Assembly (NCBI GenBank): GCA_020832655.1
Contig: JAFIEF010000003.1
Location: forward strand, 47,704 to 111,703
Length of the DNA stretch: 64,000 bases
Direction: 5' to 3'
DNA from: Paracoccaceae bacterium
Lineage (GTDB): Bacteria > Pseudomonadota > Alphaproteobacteria > Rhodobacterales > Rhodobacteraceae
The notes beneath the pieces were generated by a model, which saw only the letters and a program-made list of their open reading frames with translations, was not told the DNA's origin and did not search any database. A program made the position numbers and the translations under genes. Shown here one piece after another: positions 50,748-59,927 of this stretch. The first letter of the stretch is position 1, and each line of letters starts with the position of its first letter.

Positions 50748-51661
50748 GCTGGCAACTCAAGGCCATGCGCGTCTTCCTGCGCCATGCGGTGCGCCGCTCG
50801 CTCGGGCGTCAGCCCGACAGTGCCGCGGCCCGGCGCTGGTTCGAACGCGGCGCGTGGCTGAATGCACGCGGGCGGCCCTGGGCCGGTTTTGCGGCGGATG
50901 ATCTGGATGGGATCGGCGCGCTCTGGACCCAGCCGCCCGCGCCCGATGCGCCGATCATCCTCTATTTCCACGGGGGCGGCTATGTCATGGGCAACCCGCG
51001 CACCCATGCCGCGCTGGGCGCCTTCCTGACCCGCAAGACCGGGCTGCAAACCTGCCTGCCCGATTACCGGCTGGCCCCCGAACACCCGTTCCCGGCAGCG
51101 TTCGAGGATGCAATCAGGGTCTGGCGCGCGCTGCTGGCGCGCGGGCATGATCCGGCGCGCATCGTGCTGGGGGGCGATTCGGCGGGGGGCGGCATTGCGC
51201 TGGCGCTGCTGGCGCATCTTTGCACCACGGGTCAGCCCCGCCCGGCCTGTGTCTTCACCTTCTCGCCCTTCACGGATCTGACCCTGTCGGGCGTATCGAT
51301 CACCGAAAATGCAAGAACCGAGATCCTGCTGCCGACGCAGCGCCTGAAACAATTGCGCGCGCGCGTCTTGCAGGGCGCGGACCCGGCTGATCCGCGCATC
51401 TCGCCGCTATTTGGCAGCTTCACCGGCGCGCCGCCGGTGCTGATTCAGGTCGCGCGCAGTGAAATCCTGCGCGATGATTCGCGACGCATGGCCGACAGGC
51501 TGCGCGCGGACGGGGCCGAAGTCAGCTTGCAGGAATGGGGCAACCTGCCCCATGTCTGGCAGTATTTTCATGGCTGGCTGCCCGAGGCGCGCAAGGCGCT
51601 GAGCGATGCCGCAGCTTTCATCCGTTCACAGCTTCCGGCATCCCCATCACGCGATAGCTGA
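50744..51661 (+). CDS. Alpha/beta hydrolase (hormone-sensitive lipase family esterase)
   Basis: A 305-residue serine esterase of the HSL (family IV) group. The oxyanion motif is [17 protein letters not shown], the nucleophile elbow [13 protein letters not shown] (Ser about 147) and the catalytic His is in LPHVWQYF, with an Asp expected in [10 protein letters not shown]. It should cleave short-chain acyl esters; the natural substrate is unknown. It is translationally coupled to gshB. The last 44 bases overlap the comM gene on the other strand. Confidence 0.9.
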   Translation: MSWQLKAMRVFLRHAVRRSLGRQPDSAAARRWFERGAWLNARGRPWAGFAADDLDGIGALWTQPPAPDAPIILYFHGGGYVMGNPRTHAALGAFLTRKTGLQTCLPDYRLAPEHPFPAAFEDAIRVWRALLARGHDPARIVLGGDSAGGGIALALLAHLCTTGQPRPACVFTFSPFTDLTLSGVSITENARTEILLPTQRLKQLRARVLQGADPADPRISPLFGSFTGAPPVLIQVARSEILRDDSRRMADRLRADGAEVSLQEWGNLPHVWQYFHGWLPEARKALSDAAAFIRSQLPASPSRDS

Positions 51662-53141
51662 TCGCTTCGGCCATATGCGGCGCGCGGACGTCAGTGCTGC
51701 CCTCCAGATCGGCGATGGTGCGCGCCACGCGCAGCAGCCGGTGATAGGCACGCGCGCTCAGCCCAAAGCGCTCTGACGCGCGCGAGAGCAGCGCGCGGCC
51801 TTCGGCATCGGGGCGCGCGACCTCTTCCAGCAGCGCGCCTTCGGCATCGGCATTGACCCGCATCCCGTCATGCGCAGCGTAGCGCGCCGCCTGCAGCTTG
51901 CGCGCCCCGGCCACCCGCGCAGCCACCATTGCCGAACTGTCGCCTGAAGGGGGCAGATCAAGATCGGTAAAGGCCACCGGCGGCACATCCACCCGCAAAT
52001 CAAAGCGGTCCATCAATGGCCCCGATATCCGGCCCATATATTCCGCCCCGCAGCCCGGTGCCCGCGCGCAGGCCCGCGCGGGTTCGCTCAGATAGCCGCA
52101 TTTGCAGGGATTGGCCGCCGCGATCAGCAGAAAGCGGCAGGGGTAGCGGATATGCGCATTGGCGCGCGCCACCACCACCTCGCCGGTTTCAATCGGCTGG
52201 CGCAGGGTTTCCAGCACCATGCGCGGGAATTCGGGCAGTTCATCCAGAAACAGCACGCCATTATGCGCCAGCGAAATCTCGCCCGGTTTGGCCCCCTTGC
52301 CGCCCCCAACAATCGCCGCGACAGAGGCGGTGTGATGGGGTTCGCGAAATGGGCGCATGCGTGAAATACCGCCCTGATCCAGCAGCCCGGCGATGGACTG
52401 GATCATAGAGGTTTCCAGCGCCTCGGTCGGGGAAAGCTCGGGCAGCAGTCCCGGCATCCGCGCGGCCAGCATGGATTTACCCGATCCCGGCGTGCCCACC
52501 ATCAGCATGTGATGGCGCCCCGCTGCCGCGATTTCCAGCGCGCGCTTGGCCCGTTCCTGCCCTTTCACATCGAACAGATCGCGCCCGCCCCCGTCGCGCG
52601 TAACCTCGCCGGGTTTGGCGGGCGATAACGGCGCCTGACCCGTATAATGATGGATGAGCTGCGCCAGCGTCGCCGGGGCAAAGACGCGCGTGGCCTCGAC
52701 CCAGGCGGCCTCTGGCCCGCATTGGGACGGGCAGAACAAGGCGAAATCCCCTGCCGCCGCTGTCATGGCCGCTGGCAGCGCCCCGCTCACTGGCACCAAA
52801 GCCCCATCAAGCGACAATTCGCCCAGCGCGACCGTGTCGGCCACTTCCTCGGCCGGGATCAGTTCCAGCGCCGCCAGAAGCGCCATCGCGATGGGCAGGT
52901 CGAAATGCGAGCCTTCCTTGGGCATGTCGGCAGGCGACAGGTTGATGGTGATCCGTTTCGACGGCAGCGCCACCGACAGCGCAGACAGAGCCGCGCGCAC
53001 CCGTTCACGCGCCTCTGACACGGCCTTGTCGGGCAGGCCCACGATCTGGAAGGCGGGCAGTCCGGGCGAAAGGGCGCACTGAACCTCGACCAGCCGCGCC
53101 TCGATCCCTTCGAAAGCCACTGTCAATGCCCGCGTGACCAT
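51618..53141 (-). CDS. comM: YifB/ComM family Mg-chelatase-like AAA ATPase
   Basis: A 507-residue protein. A Lon-like ChlI domain (residues 1-160) is followed by a Mg_chelatase AAA+ module with Walker A GTPGSGKSMLA and Walker B NGVLFLDELPEF. A zinc-type Cys cluster (CKCG..CARAPGCG) lies in the middle, and a C-terminal helical domain ends the protein. ComM is a hexameric helicase promoting branch migration during natural transformation; in Rhodobacter capsulatus it is needed to receive gene-transfer-agent DNA and is CtrA controlled. ATG at 53141 follows AAGGGGG. Two CtrA-like half-sites lie upstream. It overlaps the convergent esterase by 44 bases. Confidence 0.93.
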   Translation of the reverse strand: MVTRALTVAFEGIEARLVEVQCALSPGLPAFQIVGLPDKAVSEARERVRAALSALSVALPSKRITINLSPADMPKEGSHFDLPIAMALLAALELIPAEEVADTVALGELSLDGALVPVSGALPAAMTAAAGDFALFCPSQCGPEAAWVEATRVFAPATLAQLIHHYTGQAPLSPAKPGEVTRDGGGRDLFDVKGQERAKRALEIAAAGRHHMLMVGTPGSGKSMLAARMPGLLPELSPTEALETSMIQSIAGLLDQGGISRMRPFREPHHTASVAAIVGGGKGAKPGEISLAHNGVLFLDELPEFPRMVLETLRQPIETGEVVVARANAHIRYPCRFLLIAAANPCKCGYLSEPARACARAPGCGAEYMGRISGPLMDRFDLRVDVPPVAFTDLDLPPSGDSSAMVAARVAGARKLQAARYAAHDGMRVNADAEGALLEEVARPDAEGRALLSRASERFGLSARAYHRLLRVARTIADLEGSTDVRAPHMAEAISYRVMGMPEAVNG

Positions 53142-53169
53142 CACCGCCCCCTTCACGACCGGAACAAGG

Positions 53170-53199
53170 TTAACGGCGCGATGCTTTCGAAATGGTTAA
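53170..53199 (-). promoter_or_regulatory. CtrA-like half-sites upstream of comM
   Basis: On the minus strand, TTAACCAT (53192-53199) and GTTAACC (from 53174 down) occur 29-58 bases before the comM ATG. TTAACCAT equals the known CtrA half-site. The spacing is not TTAA-N7-TTAA, so this is weaker than the array at 9802-9827. The divergent rpoH gene shares this region. Confidence 0.45.
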
Positions 53200-53309
53200 T
53201 GTCGCGCGTCAAGGCGATCTCACGGGGCTGTTACCAGATTGTGGCGCGATAATTGAACCGGGACGCGCTGACGCGCGTAACCGTTACAGCAAAAATGCAG
53301 GGGGAAAGA

Positions 53310-54188
53310 ATGGCACTTGACCTGATCGATGACCGCCGCATGACCCGCGCCGCGATGAAGGCAGAATTGCTGGACGCCGAAACCGAACTGCAACTGGCCT
53401 ATGCCTGGCGCGACCGCCGCGACGAGGCCGCGCTGCACCGGCTGATCACCGCCTATATGCGGCTTGCAATCTCGATGGCGGGGAAGTTCCGCCGCTATGG
53501 CGCGCCGATGAATGACCTGATCCAGGAAGCCGGGCTGGGGCTGATGAAGGCGGCTGACAAGTTCGACCCGGATCGCGGGGTGCGGTTTTCCACCTATGCC
53601 GTGTGGTGGATCAAGGCCAGCATTCAGGATTATGTCATGCGAAACTGGTCGATGGTGCGCACAGGCTCCACCTCCAGCCAGAAATCGCTGTTCTTCAATC
53701 TGCGCCGGGTGCAGGCCAGGTTCGAGCGCGCGGCGATGGCGCGCGGCGAAGATCTGGACCGCCACCAGCTGCGCGAGATGATCGCGCGCGAAGTGGGCGT
53801 GCCACTGCATGATGTCGAGATGATGGAAGGGCGGCTTTCGGGCAATGACTTCTCGCTCAACGCGCTGCAATCCAGCGGTGAGGACGGGCGCGAATGGATC
53901 GACATTCTGGAAGATGACAGCGAACAGGCCAGCGAAGGGGTCGAACAGGCCCATGACATGGCGCAGCTTCGCGAATGGCTGGTCAAGGCGATGCAGCATC
54001 TGTCAGAGCGCGAGCGCTTCATCATCTGCGAACGCAAATTGCGCCCAGAGCCGCGGACGCTGGAATCGCTGGGTCAGGAACTTGGCCTGTCGAAAGAACG
54101 CATCCGCCAGCTTGAAGCCGCAGCCTATCAGAAAATGCGCAAGATGCTTGAAAACCACTCAAAGGAAGTGCTTCACTTCCTGACATGA
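53310..54188 (+). CDS. rpoH2: RNA polymerase sigma-32 family factor (RpoH-II type)
   Basis: A 292-residue sigma-70 family protein. Region 2 has LITAYMRLAISMAGKFRRYG, the NDLIQEAGLGLMKAADKFD core-binding stretch and FSTYAVWWIKASIQDYVMRNW. Region 4 has LSERERFIICERKL and LGLSKERIRQLEAAAYQKMR. The RpoH-box-like NWSMVR..STSSQKSLFFNLRR is present. It closely resembles Rhodobacter sphaeroides RpoH-II, which acts below sigma-E in the singlet-oxygen response. The ATG at 53310 follows GGGGA. I found no clear sigma-E promoter upstream. It overlaps the chaN-like gene by four bases. Confidence 0.95.
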   Translation: MALDLIDDRRMTRAAMKAELLDAETELQLAYAWRDRRDEAALHRLITAYMRLAISMAGKFRRYGAPMNDLIQEAGLGLMKAADKFDPDRGVRFSTYAVWWIKASIQDYVMRNWSMVRTGSTSSQKSLFFNLRRVQARFERAAMARGEDLDRHQLREMIAREVGVPLHDVEMMEGRLSGNDFSLNALQSSGEDGREWIDILEDDSEQASEGVEQAHDMAQLREWLVKAMQHLSERERFIICERKLRPEPRTLESLGQELGLSKERIRQLEAAAYQKMRKMLENHSKEVLHFLT

Positions 54189-54988
54189 TCAAGCCTCTGG
54201 CCTTTCTGCTGGCGCTGGCGCTTGCGCCCCCGGCGCAGGCGCAGCCCCTGTCGCTGGATGATCTGGCCGGACTGCCCAAGGCCGATGTGGTGTTTGTGGG
54301 CGAGGTGCATGACAACCCCGCCCATCACGCCAATCAGGCGGCAATCATCGCCGCCATCAACCCCGCAGCGCTGGTCTTCGAAATGCTGACCGCGGATCAG
54401 GCCGCCCATGTCACACCACAGATGCGCCAGGATGCGGGCAGGCTGCGCGCGGCGCTGGGTTGGGACGCCTCTGGCTGGCCGGATTTCGACATGTATTATC
54501 CCCTCTTCACCGCGGCGCCAGAGGCCGCGATATTCGGCGCCGAACTGCCGCGCGAACAGGCGCGCAAGGTGATGGGCCAGAAGCTGGCCACGGTCTTTGC
54601 AGGCGATGCCGCGCGCTTCGGGCTGGACCAGCCATTGCCGCGCGAACAGCAACAGGCGCGCGAAGCCTTGCAGGCGCACGCGCATTGCGATGCCCTGCCC
54701 GATAGGATGGTGCCGATGATGGTCGATATCCAGCGCCTGCGCGATGCCATGCTGGCGCAGGCGGCATTGGCCGCGTTCAAGGCCACAGGCGGCCCGGTGG
54801 TGGTGATCACCGGCACGGGCCATGCCCGCACGGATTGGGGCGCCCCGGCCCTGCTGGCCCTTGCGGCACCGGAATTGCGCCAGATCTCCATCGGCCAGTT
54901 CGAGGAAGACATCGATGACCCGCCGCATGATTTCTGGCTGATCACCGCCCCCCATCCGCGCCCCGACCCTTGCGATGCGTTCCGCTAG
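54185..54988 (+). CDS. ChaN family haem-binding lipoprotein-like protein
   Basis: A 267-residue exported protein. The signal peptide KPLAFLLALALAPPAQA has no lipobox Cys, so unlike some ChaN proteins it is probably soluble in the periplasm. The ChaN/Tiki-like core has VVFVGEVHDNPAHH (the metal/haem-facing Glu-x-His), LVFEMLTADQ, and VVITGTGHARTDWGAP near the end. Campylobacter ChaN binds haem; a peptidase-like role is also proposed for the fold. Translational coupling to rpoH2 (ATGA) suggests a role in heat or photo-oxidative stress, as inference. Confidence 0.85.
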   Translation: MIKPLAFLLALALAPPAQAQPLSLDDLAGLPKADVVFVGEVHDNPAHHANQAAIIAAINPAALVFEMLTADQAAHVTPQMRQDAGRLRAALGWDASGWPDFDMYYPLFTAAPEAAIFGAELPREQARKVMGQKLATVFAGDAARFGLDQPLPREQQQAREALQAHAHCDALPDRMVPMMVDIQRLRDAMLAQAALAAFKATGGPVVVITGTGHARTDWGAPALLALAAPELRQISIGQFEEDIDDPPHDFWLITAPHPRPDPCDAFR

Positions 54989-55051
54989 GGGCTTTCGCTT
55001 CGGGCGCGCAGCGCTTAGGAATAGGCCTGTAGCTGTTGGCGGGGGGCGCGG

Positions 55052-56245
55052 ATGCTTGCGGGAAAACACATCACGCTGATCATTGGCGGGGGGATCGCGG
55101 CATATAAATGCCTTGAACTGATTCGCCGCCTGCGCGGGGCGGGGGCGCGGGTCACGCCTGTGCTGACGCGCGCAGGTGCTGAATTCGTCACCCCCCTGTC
55201 GGTCGCGGCGCTGGCCGAAACCCAGGTCTTCCAGAACCTGTTCGACCTGAAAGACGAGGTCGAGATGGGCCATATCCAGCTTTCGCGCGCCGCGGATCTG
55301 GTTGTGGTGGCCCCGACCACGGCGGATTTGATGGCCAAGATGGCGGGGGGGCATGCCGATGATCTGGCCTCGACCCTGCTGATGGCGACCGACAAGCCGG
55401 TGCTGATTGCGCCTGCGATGAATGTGCGCATGTGGGCGCATCCGGCGACACAGCGCAATCTGGCGCAGCTTCGCGCCGACGGGGTGCGGGTGATCGGCCC
55501 GAATGAAGGCGACATGGCCTGCGGTGAGTTCGGGCCGGGACGGATGGCCGAACCTTCCGAGATTGTTCAGGCGATCGAAGCCAGCCTTGGCAACACACCG
55601 CTAAGCGGCAAGCGCGTCCTTGTCACCTCTGGCCCGACCCATGAACCGATTGACCCGGTGCGCTATATCGCCAACCGGTCCTCTGGCGCGCAGGGCACAG
55701 CGCTGGCCGTGGCCTTGCGCGATCTGGGCGCGGATGTGGTGTTCGTCACCGGCCCGGCCAGCGTGGCCCCGCCAGCGGGGGTCAGGGTGACACGGGTCGA
55801 GACCGCGCAACAGATGCTGGATGCCGCGCTGGCCGCGCTGCCGGTGGATGCCGCCGTGATGGCCGCTGCGGTTGCCGATTGGCGCGTGGCCAATGGCGGC
55901 GCGGCGCAGAAGATGAAGAAATCCGCGCAAGGCATGCCTGAACTGAGTTTCGCGCAAAACCCCGACATCCTGAAAACCATCGCAGGTCATGCGCAGCGCC
56001 CCGCGCTGGTGGTGGGGTTTGCCGCCGAAACCGAAAATGTCATCGAGCATGCCAGCGCCAAGCGGCTGCGCAAAGGCTGCGACTGGATCGTGGCCAATGA
56101 TGTCTCACCCGCCACCGGCATCATGGGCGGGGCAGAAAACGCAGTGCATCTGATCAGCGATCAGGGGGCGGAGGACTGGCCGCGCCTGCCCAAGGCCGAA
56201 GTGGCGCGGCGCCTGGCCGCGCGGATTGCCGAGGCGCTGGCATGA
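55052..56245 (+). CDS. coaBC: Phosphopantothenoylcysteine decarboxylase / phosphopantothenate-cysteine ligase
   Basis: A 397-residue bifunctional enzyme of coenzyme A synthesis. The CoaC half (1-190) is a flavoprotein with [16 protein letters not shown], the active-site His in [12 protein letters not shown], the substrate-clamp [16 protein letters not shown] and [12 protein letters not shown]. The CoaB half has [23 protein letters not shown] and the Lys-containing KMKK segment. GGGGGGCGCGG before the ATG can serve as ribosome-binding site. It overlaps dut by four bases, the conserved dfp-dut order. Confidence 0.96.
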   Translation: MLAGKHITLIIGGGIAAYKCLELIRRLRGAGARVTPVLTRAGAEFVTPLSVAALAETQVFQNLFDLKDEVEMGHIQLSRAADLVVVAPTTADLMAKMAGGHADDLASTLLMATDKPVLIAPAMNVRMWAHPATQRNLAQLRADGVRVIGPNEGDMACGEFGPGRMAEPSEIVQAIEASLGNTPLSGKRVLVTSGPTHEPIDPVRYIANRSSGAQGTALAVALRDLGADVVFVTGPASVAPPAGVRVTRVETAQQMLDAALAALPVDAAVMAAAVADWRVANGGAAQKMKKSAQGMPELSFAQNPDILKTIAGHAQRPALVVGFAAETENVIEHASAKRLRKGCDWIVANDVSPATGIMGGAENAVHLISDQGAEDWPRLPKAEVARRLAARIAEALA

Positions 56246-56709
56246 GCGTGACTGTCGCATTCCAGCGTCTGGACGGGTTTGACCCGGACATCGCCCTGCC
56301 CGCCTATGCCACGCCAGGGGCTGCGGGGGCGGATATCCGCGCCAATCTGCCTGCGCCTGACCGCGCCGATGGCGTGACGCTGGCGCCCATGCAGCGCGCG
56401 CTGATCCCCACCGGGCTGGCCTGCGCCGTGCCTGACGGGCATGAGATGCAGATCCGCCCGCGATCCGGGCTGGCGCTGAAGCACGGGCTGGCGCTGGTCA
56501 ATGCGCCGGGCACGATTGACGCCGATTATCGCGGCCCTGTCGGTGTGCTGGTCATCAATCTGGGGGCAGAGCCTTTCACAGTGACGCATGGCATGCGGAT
56601 TGCCCAGATCGTCATCGCACCCGCCCCGCAGGCGCAGTTCGCCTTGACCGAGGCGCTGCCCGCCACAAGGCGGGACACGGGCGGTTTCGGCTCGACCGGA
56701 ACAGGGTAA
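56242..56709 (+). CDS. dut: Deoxyuridine 5'-triphosphate nucleotidohydrolase
   Basis: A 155-residue homotrimeric dUTPase that converts dUTP to dUMP and keeps uracil out of DNA. All five motifs are present: [11 protein letters not shown] (1), [11 protein letters not shown] (2), [14 protein letters not shown] (3), RIAQIVIAP (4) and the C-terminal [10 protein letters not shown] (5, the flexible arm). It is coupled to coaBC through ATGA and followed 10 bases later by the moeB-like gene. Confidence 0.97.
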   Translation: MSVTVAFQRLDGFDPDIALPAYATPGAAGADIRANLPAPDRADGVTLAPMQRALIPTGLACAVPDGHEMQIRPRSGLALKHGLALVNAPGTIDADYRGPVGVLVINLGAEPFTVTHGMRIAQIVIAPAPQAQFALTEALPATRRDTGGFGSTGTG

Positions 56710-56719
56710 GGGGCAGATA

Positions 56720-57787
56720 ATGGGGCTGGTTCTGTTTCTGATGTCCTCGCTCTGGGCGCTGGGCTGGGCGATGAAAACCCCGATCCGCGCGCGGCTGATC
56801 ATGATCGGGCTGCTTTATGTGGTGGTGGTGCTGGCACAGCTTGCCCTGCCGCCAGAGGCAGCGCTGCGCCGCGCCACCGGCGGCGATGTGCGGCCCTGGC
56901 TGGTGCTGGGCGGCGCGGCGGGGCTGGCATGGCTGTACTGGCTGCTGATCGCGCGGCTAAGGGGGCGCAGCGCTGCCGCCACGCAGCAGGCCAAAACGAC
57001 GCCGCGCGCGGGCAGCTTCCGCGAGGCCGAGTTGCACCGCTATGCACGCCATATCGTGCTGCGCGAAATCGGCGGCGCAGGGCAGAAAAAGCTGAAAGCG
57101 GCGCGGGTTCTGGTGGTCGGTGCCGGGGGGCTTGGCTCGCCTGCGATGCTGTATCTGGCCGCAGCGGGCGTGGGCACCATCGGCGTGATTGATGATGACA
57201 AGGTCGATGGCACCAATTTGCAGCGACAAATCATCCATACCGACGCAAGGATCGGAATGCCCAAGGTGTTTTCCGCCGAAGAGCAGATGCGCGCCTTGAA
57301 CCCCTTTGTCGAAATCCGCCCCTATCATCGACGCCTAAGCCAGGAGATCGCGCAGGAACTGTTCGCCGAATATGATCTGATCCTTGATGGCACCGATAAT
57401 TTCGACACCCGCTATCTGACCAACCGCGCGGCTGTGGCAGCGCGCAAGCCGCTGATTTCGGCCGCAATCACGCAATGGGAAGGGCAGATCAGCCTTTATG
57501 ATCCCGCACGGGGCAGCCCCTGCTATGAATGCGTCTTTCCAACCCGCCCCGCCCCCGGTCTGGCCCCCGCCTGCGCCGAGGCCGGTGTGATCGCGCCCCT
57601 GCCCGGTGTTCTGGGTACGATGATGGCGCTGGAGGCGGTCAAGCACATCACCGGCGCGGGCAGCACGCTGGCGGGAAGATTGCTGATCTATGACGGGCTA
57701 TATGCTGACACGCGCCAGATGCGGATCGCAAAACGCCCCGATTGCGCCTGCTGTGGCGGGGCTAAAGCCGAACCCTCAGGCGCATGA
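56720..57787 (+). CDS. moeB: Membrane-anchored MoeB/ThiF family adenylyltransferase
   Basis: A 355-residue E1-like enzyme with two or three N-terminal transmembrane helices (about residues 3-17, 27-45 and 54-73) before the catalytic domain. The ATP site is VLVVGAGGLGSPAMLYLAAAGVG, with the DDDKVDGTNLQRQIIH Arg/Gln stretch. The zinc ligands are SPCYECVFP and CACCGG. It should adenylate the Gly-Gly tail of MoaD (or ThiS), and moaD and moaE lie 4 kb downstream. Soluble MoeB lacks the anchor. No rhodanese domain is present. The end overlaps cpdB by 26 bases. Confidence 0.9.
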   Translation: MGLVLFLMSSLWALGWAMKTPIRARLIMIGLLYVVVVLAQLALPPEAALRRATGGDVRPWLVLGGAAGLAWLYWLLIARLRGRSAAATQQAKTTPRAGSFREAELHRYARHIVLREIGGAGQKKLKAARVLVVGAGGLGSPAMLYLAAAGVGTIGVIDDDKVDGTNLQRQIIHTDARIGMPKVFSAEEQMRALNPFVEIRPYHRRLSQEIAQELFAEYDLILDGTDNFDTRYLTNRAAVAARKPLISAAITQWEGQISLYDPARGSPCYECVFPTRPAPGLAPACAEAGVIAPLPGVLGTMMALEAVKHITGAGSTLAGRLLIYDGLYADTRQMRIAKRPDCACCGGAKAEPSGA

Positions 57788-59741
57788 AACCGGCCTTGTC
57801 CACCCCGATCACCTCGGGCGCGAAATCCGCAATGGCATCCAGATGCTCGAATGCGGCAGGGCCGGTGCGCAACACGGCCCTTTGCGGTTCTGGCATCCAC
57901 AGGCGGAAAGGCGTCGTTGGGTCGATCGAAAGCTGATCCCGTTTGGACACGTATTGGTGCAATATGTCGCGCATGACGGCCCTGTCCTCGATCACCAGAT
58001 TGTCGGACACTGCGCCTTCAAACCCCCCAGCCCCATGCGCCCTGAAACTATTGGTGCAGATGATGAATTCAGCGTCATCTTCCAGTTCGGCCCCATCCAG
58101 ATGCAGATCGCGAATGCGGCTGTGGCCGGGGTCGATCACGCTGCCATCGCCACGATAGCGGGCCGGTTGCGACAGGTCGATCCGGTAGCTCAGCCCGTAG
58201 ACCATCTCGAAATTATAGGCCGGATGCGCGGGATTGATCAGTATCCCGTCATCCTGTTCGGGGTGAAGCTGGTTGTAGATCGAGGCGCTGCGCTCCAACC
58301 AGCTGCGAAGCTGCGCCCCGGTCAGCTTCAGCGCCGCAATATGGTTGGGAAAGGTATAGAGATCAGCCAGCGAACGCCGGGTCAGCGGCCCCTTGGCGAC
58401 ATTGGTATAGTTGCGCGCGCCCCCAAGCCCGCCCGCCTTGGCCGGGGACACGGCTGACAGCACAGGCAGGGTTTCATACGCCCCGCCCGCAAGCCGCGCG
58501 GCAACAAAGTCGCGCTGCGCTTCGGCAACCAGCGCCGTTGACGCAGACTGCCCCAGAAAGACGAAAAAGCTGTTGATCGGTGTCTCGGTATGCCCGATGG
58601 GCTGGCGGATGTTTTCCAGCACCATGTCATGCGCGCGCGCCACGATCTTGCGCACCCTGGGGCTGCGCAGCACCGCGCGCGCTTCCCCCTGCCCGGTCGA
58701 TGCCCCGGCCCCGCCGAACGCGCCAAACGACATCGAGGCGGCGCGCAAGGCGCGGTTCTCAACCTTGAACCCGCTCACCCGCCACTCCCCGCCATCGCGC
58801 TGCATTTGCAGATCAATGACCCCCAGATGCGAGCCGAAAAAGCCGCTCATGATTGCCGGTTTGCCGCAGATGCTGCCATTTTCGACATCGACACCGGGAA
58901 TATCGGCGAAGGCGCGCGAGGGAAAAACCTGGTGAATATGGCCGGTCAGCAGCAGATCGACCCCCTCGATCCGCGCCAGCGGGATCACGGCATTTTCCAT
59001 CCCGTCACTATGACGCAGCGCGCCGATGCCAGCATGGGCCAGCAGGATGACCAGATCGGCCCCCGCCTCGCGCATTTCCGGCACCCAGGCCGCGACCGCA
59101 TCAACCATGTCGCGGGTAAACACCTTGCCGCCAAGATGCATCCGTTCCCATGTGGTGATCTGCGGCGGCGCGACCCCGATCACCCCGATGCAGATCTCCT
59201 GCGCCAGCCCGGCGCGGTCAACCACATGACGGCGCAACAGCTTGTAGGGGCGCACCAGCGCGCGATCCTGCCGGGGGGCGGCCCCAAGACCCGTCAGGAT
59301 ATTGGCCGACACAACCGGGAATTCGGCCTGCGCCAGTGACTTCATCAGGAAGTCCAGCCCGTAATTGAATTCATGATTGCCCAGCGTGATCGCATCATAG
59401 CGCATCGCATTCATCGCGGCCATCACCGGATGTTCATCGCCTTCACGAAATCCGCGATCATAGGCAAAGAAATCCCCCACAGGCGTGCCCTGAAGGAAAT
59501 CCCCATTATCGAACAGCAACGTGTTGCGCGCCTCGCCGCGGGCCTGATCGACCAGTTCCGACAGCCGCACCAGCCCCAGATCGGGGTTCGGGCAATCGGC
59601 ATAATAGTCATAGGGATGCAGATGCACATGCAGATCCGTCGTCTCCATGATGCGAAGATCGACAGTGGTTCTGATCGCGGGATCGGGCGCAAAGCTGAGC
59701 TTCTCTTGTCCCATTGAAGCCTTTTTGGTGCTGCTGCTCAT
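57762..59741 (-). CDS. cpdB: 2',3'-cyclic-nucleotide 2'-phosphodiesterase / 3'-nucleotidase
   Basis: A 659-residue metallophosphoesterase plus 5'-nucleotidase C-terminal domain. Metal-site motifs are RIMETTDLHVHLHPYDYY, LFDNGDFLQGTP, ITLGNHEFNYGLDFL, ILLAHAGIG and TGHIHQVFPS. The C-terminal domain has YTFPNHIAALKLTGAQLRSWLE and substrate-binding FEMVYGLSYRID. In enterobacteria CpdB is periplasmic and frees phosphate from RNA breakdown products. This copy has no signal peptide (MSSSTKKASMGQEKLSF), so it may be cytoplasmic or exported otherwise. A candidate Pho-like repeat lies 48-64 bases upstream. Confidence 0.93.
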   Translation of the reverse strand: MSSSTKKASMGQEKLSFAPDPAIRTTVDLRIMETTDLHVHLHPYDYYADCPNPDLGLVRLSELVDQARGEARNTLLFDNGDFLQGTPVGDFFAYDRGFREGDEHPVMAAMNAMRYDAITLGNHEFNYGLDFLMKSLAQAEFPVVSANILTGLGAAPRQDRALVRPYKLLRRHVVDRAGLAQEICIGVIGVAPPQITTWERMHLGGKVFTRDMVDAVAAWVPEMREAGADLVILLAHAGIGALRHSDGMENAVIPLARIEGVDLLLTGHIHQVFPSRAFADIPGVDVENGSICGKPAIMSGFFGSHLGVIDLQMQRDGGEWRVSGFKVENRALRAASMSFGAFGGAGASTGQGEARAVLRSPRVRKIVARAHDMVLENIRQPIGHTETPINSFFVFLGQSASTALVAEAQRDFVAARLAGGAYETLPVLSAVSPAKAGGLGGARNYTNVAKGPLTRRSLADLYTFPNHIAALKLTGAQLRSWLERSASIYNQLHPEQDDGILINPAHPAYNFEMVYGLSYRIDLSQPARYRGDGSVIDPGHSRIRDLHLDGAELEDDAEFIICTNSFRAHGAGGFEGAVSDNLVIEDRAVMRDILHQYVSKRDQLSIDPTTPFRLWMPEPQRAVLRTGPAAFEHLDAIADFAPEVIGVDKAGFMRLRVRL

Positions 59742-59788
59742 CTGTGCTGGCTTCTATTGCTGCAATTGGGAACGAACCGGACCGATTT

Positions 59789-59805
59789 GTGATCATAATG
59801 TGACA
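59789..59805 (-). promoter_or_regulatory. Imperfect direct repeat upstream of cpdB (weak Pho-box candidate)
   Basis: On the minus strand TGTCAC and GATCAC start 11 bases apart, sharing four of six positions. PhoB boxes are direct TGTCA-type repeats at 11-bp spacing. The match is partial, but cpdB is a phosphate-scavenging type gene. Confidence 0.25.
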
Positions 59806-59927
59806 ATGCAGCAAGGCGATGCCAAAATGCAAACACGGACTCGAAACACGGATTCAACTACCGGTTGCCATCGCGCCTGTAAAGGGATTGCGGAAATCTT
59901 GCAAAGCTGTCACCGCAGGGTCCAAGC

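Noticed and set aside
53200..53309. Possible sigma-E (TGATC-N18-TAAGA type) promoter before rpoH2
   Set aside because: A CGATC at 53215 lacks a matching TAAGA at the right distance. I could not place a convincing site.
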